Made by a program: the position numbers and the translations under genes | Notes under the pieces: generated by a model | What the model saw: the letters and a program-made list of their open reading frames with translations, nothing else | Told to the model about the DNA's origin: nothing | Database searches by the model: none | Assembly: GCF_041583835.1 (NCBI RefSeq) | Contig: NZ_JBFHFC010000010.1 | Coordinates: forward strand, 1-64,000 | Length of the DNA stretch: 64,000 nt | Reading direction: 5' to 3' | From: Thiomicrorhabdus sp041583835 | GTDB lineage: Bacteria > Pseudomonadota > Gammaproteobacteria > Thiomicrospirales > Thiomicrospiraceae | Shown: positions 20,511 to 32,593 of the stretch, in pieces | Numbering within the stretch: the stretch's first letter is position 1 | Layout of the letters: each line of letters opens with the position of its first letter

Positions 20511-21074
20511 ATGTCGATACACAATCAAATGAATCGCAGATCCTTTTTAAAACTAGGTGGAATGGGAACCGCAGCAGCTTTAGCACCGACTTCGTTATTT
20601 GCAAGCATGCAAAAGCAGCAATCAAAAGAAGAATTTCGTACTCTTTCGTTTTACAACCTGCATACCGGTGAATCCTTGAAAACGACTTATTGGGAACAGG
20701 GAATCTATCATCCCGAAGCACTTGAAGAAATCAGTCATGTGTTAAGAGACTTCCGTACGAACGAAACCCACGATATGGATATTGCTTTATTTGATCTGTT
20801 ACACGATATCCGTAATCAAACGGGAAGCAAAAAATCGTTTAATGTCATCTCCGGCTATCGCTCTCCGAAAACCAATGCCATGTTGCACACAACGACCCAA
20901 GGCGTTGCAACCAAAAGTTTGCACATGGTCGGAAAAGCGATCGACATCAACCTACCCGGTTTTAAACTGGCGGATTTAAGAAAAGTCGCCATGCACCAGA
21001 GACAAGGTGGCGTTGGATTCTACCCTAAATCGAATTTCGTCCATGTAGACACCGGACGTGTTCGCTACTGGTAA
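20511..21074 (+). CDS. DUF882/YcbK-family peptidase-like protein with Tat signal
   Basis: About 187 residues. The N-terminus has a twin-arginine motif (NRRSFLKLGG) followed by a hydrophobic stretch ending SLFAS, so export of a folded, probably metal-bound protein through Tat is expected. The remainder is the M15A/DUF882 fold, with the Zn-ligand pattern SGYRSPKTN, SLHMVGKAID and FVHVDTG. E. coli YcbK is the neighbour of the YcbB L,D-transpeptidase; a murein endopeptidase role is inferred from the family. ATG 20511 is chosen; 20496 lacks a ribosome-binding site. Confidence 0.88.
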   Translation: MSIHNQMNRRSFLKLGGMGTAAALAPTSLFASMQKQQSKEEFRTLSFYNLHTGESLKTTYWEQGIYHPEALEEISHVLRDFRTNETHDMDIALFDLLHDIRNQTGSKKSFNVISGYRSPKTNAMLHTTTQGVATKSLHMVGKAIDINLPGFKLADLRKVAMHQRQGGVGFYPKSNFVHVDTGRVRYW

Positions 21075-21091
21075 ATACGTTAAAAACCTAT

Positions 21092-21122
21092 AAAAAAGCC
21101 GGAGTTTATCTCCGGCTTTTTT
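21092..21122. terminator. Bidirectional terminator after the DUF882 gene
   Basis: AAAGCCGGAG, loop TTTAT, CTCCGGCTTTTTT, flanked by A and T tracts. It lies between the convergent DUF882 and cnoX genes. Confidence 0.9.
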
Positions 21123-21153
21123 ATTTTCAATCGCAAAGCTTGTTTGAGTCGTT

Positions 21154-22026
21154 TTAAGCGACGGCACTCCCCAGGCGCTGACGATATTGCTTCGACAGCT
21201 CAGGATCCGAAGACGACAACATATTCAAAATCGTTACGATCATTTCACGTGCGGCTCCATCCTTGTAATTAGGCTCCTGCTCGAACAAAGCAAACAGGCT
21301 TTCCAAACCACCTTGGTAATCATGTTCCGCGACCAGACACACCGCCAAATCGAAATAAGCATCAAAATCCAACGGATTCTGATCCAGACGATCAAACATC
21401 GCCTGCTTACCTTCGGTTTCACTCGCCAGTTTCTTAAACGTTAACTGACCGATCAAGGCTCTCCCCGTCTCGCTTTCTTTCTCTTTATTCGGCAAGCGAT
21501 TAAAGATGTCCGTCGCTTGATCCAATGCATTCACGTCCAACAACACCTGCACCATATCCATCGCCACTCGTGTATTGCTCGGATCGATTCTAATCGCTTG
21601 GGTCAACAGGCTAACAGCGCCGGCCACATCACCTTGGAGATGCATTTCCCGCGCTTGCAAACGCATCTCGTCGGACTCGCGGGAGATACCGAAATCTTTG
21701 AGCAACGCCGTTAATTCATCCAGCTGCATCAATCCCTCTTCGGTACGCACCACTTCGGTATCCTTAAAGACTTTAAGCGTCGGCAAATTGGTTACGCCAT
21801 ACTTTTCTGTCAATTCGGGTTGTTCGTCGATATCGACTTTTGCAAACACGAACTGGCCTGCAAATTCATGCGCCAGTTCCGTCAAAGAACTTTCCAACGC
21901 AACGCACGGACCCGAATACACCCCCATAAACTCGACAATAACGGGAAGCTTATAGGAATTCATTAACACCAGATCGTTAAACGACTTGGCGTTGACTTCA
22001 AAAACATATGCTGCTTGATTGCTCAC
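21154..22026 (-). CDS. cnoX: Thioredoxin-TPR co-chaperone CnoX (YbbN)
   Basis: A 290-residue protein with an N-terminal thioredoxin fold (1-110) and C-terminal TPR-like helices (about 120-285). The active site reads YSGPC: Ser38 replaces the first thioredoxin cysteine and Cys41 is kept, so it cannot act as a normal dithiol reductase. The E. coli homologue, also SxxC, is a chaperedoxin that protects proteins from HOCl or oxidative stress and passes them to GroEL. The start is GTG 22026 with AAGGTGATT upstream. Confidence 0.9.
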   Translation of the reverse strand: MSNQAAYVFEVNAKSFNDLVLMNSYKLPVIVEFMGVYSGPCVALESSLTELAHEFAGQFVFAKVDIDEQPELTEKYGVTNLPTLKVFKDTEVVRTEEGLMQLDELTALLKDFGISRESDEMRLQAREMHLQGDVAGAVSLLTQAIRIDPSNTRVAMDMVQVLLDVNALDQATDIFNRLPNKEKESETGRALIGQLTFKKLASETEGKQAMFDRLDQNPLDFDAYFDLAVCLVAEHDYQGGLESLFALFEQEPNYKDGAAREMIVTILNMLSSSDPELSKQYRQRLGSAVA

Positions 22027-22292
22027 GGAATCACCTTAGTAACTTTTTTAATATTAAATAAATTATACCGGGCAAAAAATATTATGAGATAACGGTTTGT
22101 TGGGGTGTTTATAAACATAAGTATATGCATCTACTTACCTTAAGCACGTTTTACCGAACTAACAGCTTCATTAATCGTTGATTGATAAGCAACGCTTATG
22201 TATTTTGACATTGACTCCATGTTGCTCTTTTTTCGATCCAATGATGTTAAGATAGCAGTCAAATTTAATAATACCGATCCCATTGCATAACC

Positions 22293-23687
22293 ATGCTTAG
22301 AACCCTTCTCTTGCTCCTTGCCTTTTCCAGCCTCCTTTCGGGGTGTGCGTCCTATGGCGTGATCGGCAACCTGGAAAAAAAACGCGTCTCTCCTCAGCCG
22401 CCCTACTCGGCGCTTTCGATCATCGGGCAGAAACCGTTTGGAAACGTCAGTTTAATTCTGGCGTTTTCCGGCGGAGGTTCTCGAGCCGCCGCTTTGTCTT
22501 ATGGCGTTCTGCAAGAATTACGGGATACACAAATCCAGATTCAAGGAAAAAACGTTCGCCTCTTGGATGAAGTCGACGTCATCAGTTCGGTTTCCGGTGG
22601 AAGTTTTACCGCGGCCTACTACGGATTGAACGGGGAAAAAACCTTTAAAGATTTCGAAGACGTTTTTTTGAAAAAAGATATCGAAGGCAACCTGATCAGT
22701 AAAATCATGACTCCGTTTTTATGGTTTTCGGACCGGGGACGAACCGAAGTCGCCGTCGATTATTATGAACAATCGGTATTCAAAGGCGCCACTTTTGCAG
22801 ATCTTCGCCAAAAAGATGGCCCCCTAATTATCATTAATGCATCCGATCTAGGCAACGGTATCCGCTTTTCTTTCATTCAAGAATATTTCGACCTACTGTG
22901 TTCGGACATTAATAGCTTTCCGGTTGCGCGAGCGGTTACCGCGTCTTCTTCCGTGCCGGTGGTTTTCGATCCGGTCGTTATCCGCAACTATCACGACTGC
23001 CCAAACAAGCAGAACAGCGCTCTGCTTGTGCTCGAGCAGGATCAATTCACAACTTATGAAATGAAATCGATTCGACAGGGATTGCAACAATACCTTGAAA
23101 CCGATAAACGCCGCGATTACATTCACTTAGTGGACGGCGGAATCACCGACAACCTTGGTCTGAGAGCCATATACGAAGTATTGGAACTGATGGGCGGCCC
23201 GGAGGCAATGCTTAAAAAGGCTCAAATTCAACCGTCCGGTCAATTTGCCGTGATTGCCGTTAATGCATCCACTCACAGCAGTTCGGACATAGGTACAAGC
23301 AATAAGGTTCCCGACATAGAGACCACAATCAATGCCGTGACCGACATACAGTTGCACCGCTATAACAATTCCACGATCGAGGGCTTTCAAAACGGTATGC
23401 AGAAATGGAGCAAAGCGCTCTCAACCCCTGAAAAACCGGTCACACCCTACTTTATCGAAATCGGTTTCGACGCAATAAAAGACCGTAAAAAACGCAACTT
23501 CTTCAACAGTATCCCAACCTCTTTCTCGCTGACAGAAGAGCAGATCGATGCCCTGATATCCGCAGGACGGACATTGTTAAGAAATCATCCAAAGTTTCAG
23601 GAGTTGCTTCGCAACATGCAGCTCCCCGAGCCTAAAAAGGGCCATACACGTTCGAGAAATAAAAAAGGCGGACTTCCCGTTTTGTGA
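22293..23687 (+). CDS. Patatin-like phospholipase lipoprotein
   Basis: A 464-residue lipoprotein: signal peptide with lipobox LLSG|C (Cys18). A patatin domain follows, with oxyanion-hole FSGGGSRAA (59-66), nucleophile Ser101 in SVSGGS, and catalytic Asp281 in VDGGITDN. Likely an acyl hydrolase on the envelope. Cys+1 is followed by Ala, so outer-membrane sorting is expected. The substrate is unknown. The C-terminal tail is basic. Its terminator overlaps the stop codon. Confidence 0.88.
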   Translation: MLRTLLLLLAFSSLLSGCASYGVIGNLEKKRVSPQPPYSALSIIGQKPFGNVSLILAFSGGGSRAAALSYGVLQELRDTQIQIQGKNVRLLDEVDVISSVSGGSFTAAYYGLNGEKTFKDFEDVFLKKDIEGNLISKIMTPFLWFSDRGRTEVAVDYYEQSVFKGATFADLRQKDGPLIIINASDLGNGIRFSFIQEYFDLLCSDINSFPVARAVTASSSVPVVFDPVVIRNYHDCPNKQNSALLVLEQDQFTTYEMKSIRQGLQQYLETDKRRDYIHLVDGGITDNLGLRAIYEVLELMGGPEAMLKKAQIQPSGQFAVIAVNASTHSSSDIGTSNKVPDIETTINAVTDIQLHRYNNSTIEGFQNGMQKWSKALSTPEKPVTPYFIEIGFDAIKDRKKRNFFNSIPTSFSLTEEQIDALISAGRTLLRNHPKFQELLRNMQLPEPKKGHTRSRNKKGGLPVL

Positions 23688-23698
23688 AGTCCGCCTTT
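23664..23698 (+). terminator. Terminator overlapping the patatin stop codon
   Basis: AAAGGCGGACTTC (23664-23676) pairs with GAAGTCCGCCTTT (23686-23698), a 13-bp stem. The TGA at 23685-23687 falls at the loop/stem border. A short T-run follows. Confidence 0.8.
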
Positions 23699-23736
23699 GA
23701 ATAAACATTAAGGGTTTGGTTAAAAAATAATCCGAA

Positions 23737-24268
23737 CTAAACCTGCTGTTCCGCCGCTTTTCGTTTTTGCTTTTCGGCTCTCGGTTTTAAAACCAGTTCG
23801 CTCAAAAGCAACAAACCCGCCCCGACGCTGATAGCAACATCGGCAACATTAAACGTAGCGTAATGCCAGGTTCCGATGTAGAAATCGATAAAATCGGTCA
23901 CACGACCTTCAACCACTCGATCAATGACATTACCGATGGCACCACCTAAAACCAGATTAATCCCGATCGTCTCCGAATTTAACTGATTAGGCAATTTCTT
24001 CAACCAGAAATAGAGAATGGCACTCACAACCACTGCCAAAGCAGTGAAGAACCAACGCTGCCATCCCCCCATATCGGCTAGAAAACTGAATGCGGCACCA
24101 TGATTATAATTCAAGGTCCAGTTCAGATTCGAGATCACCGCTACCGGCTCGCCAAAACTCAAGGTACTGACGGCCCACACCTTAGTCAGTTGATCAACGA
24201 TAATCACCAACAATGCAAACCAAAGAGTACGCACTGCGGACTTTGACATAGGCAAGTTATTTTGTTGA

Positions 24269-24276
<8 letters not shown>
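23737..24276 (-). CDS. lspA: Lipoprotein signal peptidase LspA
   Basis: About 179 residues with four membrane helices; an aspartyl protease that removes signal peptides from diacylated prolipoproteins. The catalytic aspartates lie in GNVIDRVVEGRVTDFIDF and FNVADVAIS. Start at ATG 24276 (GGAAG upstream), overlapping the ileS stop by 8 bases. A longer frame extends to 24306. The basic tail KPRAEKQKRKAAEQQ is extra. Confidence 0.96.
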
Positions 24277-27097
<2,821 letters not shown>

Positions 27098-27134
27098 GCT
27101 CTAGCTTCTATATCGGAGTTAAAGTTTAATAAAA

Positions 27135-28073
27135 TCAAATAGTAAAATACTGTCTGGCCTGTTTAGCATCAAGACGAATCTGTTCGGTTAACGCCTCAAT
27201 GCTCTCAAATTTCAGTTCCGGACGAATGTAATGCTGTAACGTCACATCCACATGCTGCCCGTATATCTCGTCGGCCCAATCGAACAGGTGTACTTCGATC
27301 GAAGGCCGCTGCCCGTTCACTGTCGGGCGAATTCCCAAGTTGGCCACCCCCGGCCATGGTTTATCTGCAATCCCGTCTACGGTTACGGCAAATACGCCTT
27401 GAACCGGCATCTGTAAACGTTTCGGATTCAAATTCAAGGTCGGAAAGCCGATGGTACGCCCTAATTTCTGTCCGTGAATCACACGTCCGCTAAACTTGAA
27501 AGGACTGCCTAACAACGCTTCCGCCCTTTCCAAATCCGGTTTAGCCAGCGCACGTCTTACCCGCGTGCTACTGACTCGCTTACCGTCCACGTTATAAGTC
27601 GGCATGTCGGTCACCGTAAAATCACTTTGCTCGCCCTGCGCCTGCAAATACGCGAAGTCGCCCGAACGCTGTTTGCCAAAATGAAAATCGTCGCCCACTA
27701 CCAGATGTTTTACGTTCAATCCATCCACCAGTATCTGTTGGACGAATTGTTCTGCGGTCAAGGCTGCGAATCGGCTTTCAAAACGAATGCACAATACATA
27801 ATCAATTTCGGTCTTCTGAAACGCGCGGATTTTCTCGCGGAAATTCATCAACCGTACCGGCGCTTCTTGCGGAGAGAAAAACTCGATCGGCAAGGGTTCG
27901 AACAGCATCACCACACTCGGCAAGCCACGCGCTTTCGCCTCGGCGGTCACCGCTTGCAACACCTGCTGATGCCCCAAGTGTACGCCGTCAAAATTCCCAA
28001 TGGTCAATACACAGCCGTTCACTAGTGAACCCTGAAACAAATCTAAATTGTGCAAGCCTCGAATTAACTGCAT
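27135..28073 (-). CDS. ribF: Bifunctional riboflavin kinase/FAD synthetase RibF
   Basis: A 312-residue enzyme making FMN and FAD from riboflavin. The N-terminal FAD synthetase (nucleotidyltransferase) has GNFDGVHLGHQ and SSTRVRRAL. The C-terminal flavokinase domain has GRTIGFPTLNL. Start at ATG 28073 with GGTGAG upstream; the open frame from 28112 would need TTG and adds 13 residues. A -10-like TATAAT lies at 28120-28125 (minus strand), which could give ribF-ileS-lspA its own promoter. Confidence 0.96.
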   Translation of the reverse strand: MQLIRGLHNLDLFQGSLVNGCVLTIGNFDGVHLGHQQVLQAVTAEAKARGLPSVVMLFEPLPIEFFSPQEAPVRLMNFREKIRAFQKTEIDYVLCIRFESRFAALTAEQFVQQILVDGLNVKHLVVGDDFHFGKQRSGDFAYLQAQGEQSDFTVTDMPTYNVDGKRVSSTRVRRALAKPDLERAEALLGSPFKFSGRVIHGQKLGRTIGFPTLNLNPKRLQMPVQGVFAVTVDGIADKPWPGVANLGIRPTVNGQRPSIEVHLFDWADEIYGQHVDVTLQHYIRPELKFESIEALTEQIRLDAKQARQYFTI

Positions 28074-28192
28074 CTCACCGTGTTTATCTTTTGATTGGGA
28101 ATGAAAAAACAAGCCGTAAATTATACCGTAACTCAGTGATTAACTGTTTGTAAATCTTTTAAAAATTCGACTTAAAAGCCAATGAACAACGC

Positions 28193-29722
28193 TTATTTCT
28201 TGATCATCTTTTTCGGATTAAGACCCAATACCATCAAGGCTATGCCATAAACAACCATCGCCCCGATCACCAAGCCCGTCAACCAGGCCATTCGGTGCCA
28301 GGCATCAAACGCCAACCAACTGGCGGTGGACGGTGATAGCAATACAATGAAAGCCACCAATGCCGCATTCGCGAGCAAAACCTGTACAAACAATTTCTTC
28401 CACCCGGTCAATGGCGTGAACACCTGCTGCTTCTGCAAATACCAATACAATAATCCCGCATTCACAAAAGCGGAAAATGTCGTCGCCGCCGCCAGACCGA
28501 CATGAGCAAACGGCCCAATCAAAATCAGGTTTAAAACCGTATTCGTTACCAATGCCACCACCGCGACCTTAACCGGCGTTTTCATATCCTTACGCGAATA
28601 GAAAGCCGGAGCGAGAATCTTCACCAGAATGAAACCAAGCAGACCGAACGAATAAGCCATCAGACTCATGCCCGACATGGTCACATCCTGCTCGGTGAAA
28701 GCACCGTAATAAAATAGCGATACAATCAACGGTTCGGCCAGCAACAATAACCCTAACGTCGCCGGTAAACCGATTATCAAAACCAGACGTAACGCGGTAT
28801 CCAGATCTTCCTGGAATCCTTGCCAATTTTCGTTCGCGGCTTTTTTCGACAAGCCCGGTAGCACCACCGTTGCCAAAGCGACGCCAAAAACGCCCAGCGG
28901 AAATTCCATCAAACGATCGGAATAATAGAGCCACGAAACCGAACCGGTCACCAGAAACGACGCCAGCACCGTATCGACCAATAGGTTAATTTGCGCCACC
29001 GACACCCCAAATAATGCCGGCAGCATCAAGCGTTTAACCTCACCGACGCCAGGATCGGTCTCTTTAGAGGGATGCGGCAGCAAACCCAATCGATACAGAA
29101 ACGGCAAATGAAACAACAACTGCACCACCCCGGCAACCAACACCCCCCAAGCCAGAGCCATGACCGGAATATCCAACAACGGCGACACCCAAACGGCGAA
29201 ACTGATCAGCACCAAGTTTAAAAAGACCGGAGTAAACGCCGGCACCGCGAACTGATTGTAGGTATTCATGATGGCGGACGAAAACGCCACCAAGGAGATC
29301 AGTAACAGGTAAGGGAAAGTGATCGACAACATATCCGAAGCCAGTCCGAACTTAACCGGATCGTCGATAAAGCCCGGCGCGAATACCATCATCCACAAAG
29401 AGGAGCCGAATACGCCGAATGCCGTCAGAAGTAAAAGAATACCGCCCAAACGGAAACTGATTGCATTGACTAAATGCTTGACCGCTTGCTGACCGCGTTT
29501 CTCTTTGGCTTCTGCCAATACCGGAACAAACGCTTGCGAAAAAGCGCCTTCGGCAAATAGACGACGAAAAAAGTTAGGAATTTTAAACGCCACAAAAAAC
29601 GCATCCGCCCCCATGCTGGCACCGAAATAACGAGCGATGATCACGTCGCGCACAAAACCCAACACACGTGAGATCATCGTCATTCCACCAACAGTAGCGG
29701 TCGCTTTTATAATTCTTTTCAA
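28193..29722 (-). CDS. murJ: Lipid II flippase MurJ (MviN)
   Basis: A 509-residue multispanning MOP-superfamily protein (about 14 helices) that flips lipid II for peptidoglycan synthesis. The N-terminal MTMISRVLGFVRD and ARYFGAS are signature segments. The family N-terminus requires the TTG at 29722 as start, with AGAAGAA upstream; the first in-frame ATG would cut the N-terminus. Upstream of ribF on the same strand. Confidence 0.95.
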   Translation of the reverse strand: MKRIIKATATVGGMTMISRVLGFVRDVIIARYFGASMGADAFFVAFKIPNFFRRLFAEGAFSQAFVPVLAEAKEKRGQQAVKHLVNAISFRLGGILLLLTAFGVFGSSLWMMVFAPGFIDDPVKFGLASDMLSITFPYLLLISLVAFSSAIMNTYNQFAVPAFTPVFLNLVLISFAVWVSPLLDIPVMALAWGVLVAGVVQLLFHLPFLYRLGLLPHPSKETDPGVGEVKRLMLPALFGVSVAQINLLVDTVLASFLVTGSVSWLYYSDRLMEFPLGVFGVALATVVLPGLSKKAANENWQGFQEDLDTALRLVLIIGLPATLGLLLLAEPLIVSLFYYGAFTEQDVTMSGMSLMAYSFGLLGFILVKILAPAFYSRKDMKTPVKVAVVALVTNTVLNLILIGPFAHVGLAAATTFSAFVNAGLLYWYLQKQQVFTPLTGWKKLFVQVLLANAALVAFIVLLSPSTASWLAFDAWHRMAWLTGLVIGAMVVYGIALMVLGLNPKKMIKK

Positions 29723-29893
29723 AATGGATTCTTCTGTTTATTCATTAAGTTCCCGCATTGTATCAAAGCTCCGTCAAACACGCATTTAAAGCATATTAAC
29801 GTTTCATGATAAGGGTTCCTATCCACCTTAAATTATGCAAAGATTAACCTTAAAACTACGTAGTTACTTCCGATTACAAAACAGGTAAAACCG

Positions 29894-31525
29894 ATGAAAG
29901 CTGCTCAACTGTTTATACACTGTCTGGAAAACGAAGAAGTCCAATACATCTTCGGCATCCCGGGTGAAGAAAACCTAGACTTAATGGATGCATTACTGGA
30001 CAGCAAAATCCAATTCATCCTCACCCGTCACGAGCAAGGTGCGGCGTTCATGGCCGACGTCTACGGCCGGCTTACCGGTCACGCCGGAGTTTGTTTATCC
30101 ACACTCGGGCCCGGCGCCACCAATCTGGTCACCGGTGTAGCCGATGCAAACATGGACCGCGCGCCGGTCGTTGCAATCGCCGGACAGGCCGCCACCAACC
30201 GTCTGCATAAAGAAAGCCATCAGGTATTGGATTTGGTCAACCTATTCGAACCCATTACCAAATACAGCACTCAGATACTGACGCCGGACATCATTCCGGA
30301 AGTGGTACGAAAAGCATTCAAAGTCGCTCAGTCTGAAAAACCCGGTTGCTGCTTTATCGACTTTCCGGAAAACATCGCCGGCTTCGAAGTCAATAAACTA
30401 CCGCTCAAAAAACAGAGCCCGCTGCCTCCCGAACCCAACAGCCTAAAAGTACAGCAAGCGGCGGAAATTATCAGCGAAGCACAATACCCGATTATCATTG
30501 CCGGGAACGGTGTTGTCCGTTCGAACGCCAGCGACGCTTTAGAAGAGTTCGCTTCCAAACTCAATATTCCGGTAGCCACCACCTTCATGGCGAAAGGGGT
30601 CATCTCCTGCCATCATGAACTCTCTTTGGGAACGGTCGGCTTACAAGCCGAAGACTATATATCCTGCGGCATCAACCGTGCCGACGTAGTGATCTGTGTA
30701 GGCTACGACATCGTCGAATATCACCCTTACCTATGGAACCACAATCCCGAGTGCAAAATCATCCATATCGACAGCCAACCCGCCGAGGTGGATGAATATT
30801 ACATTGTTGAAGCCGGTCTGATCAGCGATATCGGCAGCGCTTTGGCTAAAATCTCCGCACTCAGTAAACGCCATCAACACCCTGTTTACCAACCACTTAA
30901 AAAACATATCGACGAACACTTGCACGCCCATGAAAACGATGCCAATTTTCCGCTAAAACCGCAGAAGATACTTCATGATCTGCGTGCAGCTTTGCAACCC
31001 GAAGACATCGTCATCTCGGATGTCGGCGCACATAAAATGTGGATAGCCCGCATGTATCAAACCCTGTCGCCCAATACCTGTATCATCTCCAACGGTTTCG
31101 CCTCCATGGGCATTTCGTTGCCCGGTGCGATTGCCGCCAAACTGGCTAAACCACAACAAGTGGCGGTCGCCGTTACCGGAGATGCGGGTTTTTTAATGAA
31201 CGTCCAAGAGATCGAAACGGCCGTACGCCTGCAAATACCTGTCATCGTCCTAATCTGGAACGATCAACACTACGGCTTGATCAAATGGAAACAAGAGAAT
31301 CATTTCGGGCGCGAAAGCAATGTCGCTTTCACCAATCCCGATTTCGTTAAGCTGGCGGACGCCTTCGGCGCTAAAGGTTATAGAATCAAGGCTGCAAACG
31401 AACTTTTGCCTACATTGCAGCAGGCGATTCAAGATAACTGCGTCGTACTGATCGATTGCCCGGTGGATTATTCCGAGAACCTGAAACTGACCGAAGAACT
31501 CGGCCATCTAATTTGTCCGACCTGA
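29894..31525 (+). CDS. Acetolactate synthase large-subunit family, TPP-dependent enzyme
   Basis: A 543-residue three-domain TPP enzyme. N-terminal PYR domain with the catalytic Glu47 in RHEQGAAFMADVYGR; central domain; C-terminal PP domain with the Mg/TPP motif beginning GDAGF and ending in NDQHYGLIKWKQ. That last sequence resembles catabolic AlsS-type acetolactate synthases more than the anabolic IlvB/IlvI subunits. No small regulatory subunit gene follows, which also fits AlsS, but no decarboxylase (AlsD) is adjacent. It could instead be a related carboligase. ACAGG precedes the ATG. Confidence 0.8.
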   Translation: MKAAQLFIHCLENEEVQYIFGIPGEENLDLMDALLDSKIQFILTRHEQGAAFMADVYGRLTGHAGVCLSTLGPGATNLVTGVADANMDRAPVVAIAGQAATNRLHKESHQVLDLVNLFEPITKYSTQILTPDIIPEVVRKAFKVAQSEKPGCCFIDFPENIAGFEVNKLPLKKQSPLPPEPNSLKVQQAAEIISEAQYPIIIAGNGVVRSNASDALEEFASKLNIPVATTFMAKGVISCHHELSLGTVGLQAEDYISCGINRADVVICVGYDIVEYHPYLWNHNPECKIIHIDSQPAEVDEYYIVEAGLISDIGSALAKISALSKRHQHPVYQPLKKHIDEHLHAHENDANFPLKPQKILHDLRAALQPEDIVISDVGAHKMWIARMYQTLSPNTCIISNGFASMGISLPGAIAAKLAKPQQVAVAVTGDAGFLMNVQEIETAVRLQIPVIVLIWNDQHYGLIKWKQENHFGRESNVAFTNPDFVKLADAFGAKGYRIKAANELLPTLQQAIQDNCVVLIDCPVDYSENLKLTEELGHLICPT

Positions 31526-31588
31526 TAAGCATTATGCCGTTGTATAAAGTCGGGAAAACTTATCCGGTTTTACAAACGACTTAAAAAA

Positions 31589-31876
31589 TCAGGCTGTTTT
31601 ATCGACCTGTTTCAATACTTTTGCCTTATAAACAAACGTGCCGAACGGAATCAACGAGGCAAGCAACCCCAAAAATCCTTTTGCTTCGGAAACATGGCCT
31701 TTGATGACATGATAGAAAAGCACCACATTAAACGCCAAAAACAAGCCGCCGTGCGCTCGCCCGACCAGGCTGACCGCTTCCGGCATACCGTAATTGTATT
31801 TCAGTGGCATCGCCACAAACAATAACAACAATAAAGACGTCCCTTCCAGTAACGCCATAAATCTTAAAAATGCCAT
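31589..31876 (-). CDS. DUF3817 small membrane protein
   Basis: A 95-residue protein with about three hydrophobic segments (5-24, 42-62, 66-84) and the DUF3817 pattern LEGTSLLLLLFVAMPLKY, VGRAHGGLF. Function unknown; an integral inner-membrane protein. ATG at 31876 with AAGG upstream. It converges on the acetolactate-synthase-like gene and is separated from rpsT by a terminator. Confidence 0.82.
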   Translation of the reverse strand: MAFLRFMALLEGTSLLLLLFVAMPLKYNYGMPEAVSLVGRAHGGLFLAFNVVLFYHVIKGHVSEAKGFLGLLASLIPFGTFVYKAKVLKQVDKTA

Positions 31877-31908
31877 TCCATAACCTTATTTGATAAACGT
31901 GAGACATA

Positions 31909-31936
31909 AAAAAACCGGGATAAATCCCGGCTTTTT
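31909..31936 (-). terminator. Terminator of rpsT
   Basis: On the minus strand: AAAAAGCCGGGA, loop TTTA, TCCCGGTTTTTTT. A GC stem followed by seven T, 28 bases beyond the S20 stop codon. Confidence 0.88.
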
Positions 31937-31963
31937 CGATTCTTTACTTTCTAAGCTAAAGAA

Positions 31964-32227
31964 TTACGCCATCGCTTTGATGCGAGCGTTTAAACGGCTC
32001 TTGGTACGAGCGGCTTTGTTCTTAGCGATAATGCCTTTACGAGCCATACCGTCAAGGTTTGACTGAGCGTCACGGAATGCAGCGTTAGCTGCTGCCTGAT
32101 CACCAGTGTCGATCGCTGCATAAACTTTCTTCAAAGAAGTACGCATTGCAGAACGCATAGAAGCGTTATGTTGACGTTGTTTTTCTGCCTGACGTGCGCG
32201 TTTTGCTGCTTGTGCTGAGTTTGCCAC
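31964..32227 (-). CDS. rpsT: 30S ribosomal protein S20
   Basis: An 87-residue, highly basic, Ala-rich helical protein (MANSAQAAKRARQAEK). It binds 16S rRNA early in 30S assembly. The start codon is GTG (32227) with TTGGAG upstream. The E. coli gene uses UUG, and a weak start codon is part of its autogenous control, so similar regulation is possible. Terminator directly downstream. Confidence 0.97.
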   Translation of the reverse strand: MANSAQAAKRARQAEKQRQHNASMRSAMRTSLKKVYAAIDTGDQAAANAAFRDAQSNLDGMARKGIIAKNKAARTKSRLNARIKAMA

Positions 32228-32502
32228 TTTATTTCTCCAATTTGTTTTTACGTGTTAACGATCCGTAGACCTATCATTAACAATTAACACAACATTGTCT
32301 TATGCGTACACAAGAACAATGACTACGTTGTTTAGATCAAACCACCATTAATAAACGAATGATTCGAAAGGATTGAGAATTATCCACAATCCGAACAACA
32401 CGGTCAAGTTTTATTCCAAAAATTAACCACTTATTAAAACCCGACAGATCCGTTAAGTTTCCAAAATAATTAAAAAACTATCTTTTATGTTTAAAAAGGA
32501 GG
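32228..32502. other. Intergenic region upstream of rpsT, no gene seen
   Basis: AT-rich, 275 bases. It must hold the rpsT promoter and leader on the minus strand, but I find no clear -10/-35 pair. No coding frame or RNA gene is recognised. It abuts the palindromic element at 32503. Confidence 0.5.
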
Positions 32503-32590
32503 ATTTTTGTTCAAGGACAAGGCGCAGATTGGCGACGTGTACTAATGTACACGAGGCAATCTGCAACGCAGAGATTGGACAAAAAGACCC
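32503..32590. repeat. Imperfect palindromic intergenic element after rlmH
   Basis: A central hairpin with CAGATTG (32525-32531) and CGTGTAC facing GTACACG and CAATCTG (32557-32563) around TAAT. Outer ends are loosely inverted (TTTTTGTTCAA on the left; TTGGACAAAAA on the right). The right end lies 4 bases from the rlmH stop codon. Size and structure suit a REP/MITE-like unit and it may help end rlmH transcripts. Only one copy is in this window, so dispersed-repeat status is inference. Confidence 0.6.
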
Positions 32591-32593
32591 TTT

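Noticed and set aside
22185..22199. Short palindrome ATAAGC-AAC-GCTTAT between cnoX and the patatin gene
   Set aside because: Only 6-bp arms in AT-rich DNA, with no second copy. Too weak to call an operator.
22205..22253. Sigma-70 promoter for the patatin-like gene (TTGACA at 22205)
   Set aside because: No acceptable -10 at 16-18 bases. The TAAGAT at 22248 is too far from TTGACA.
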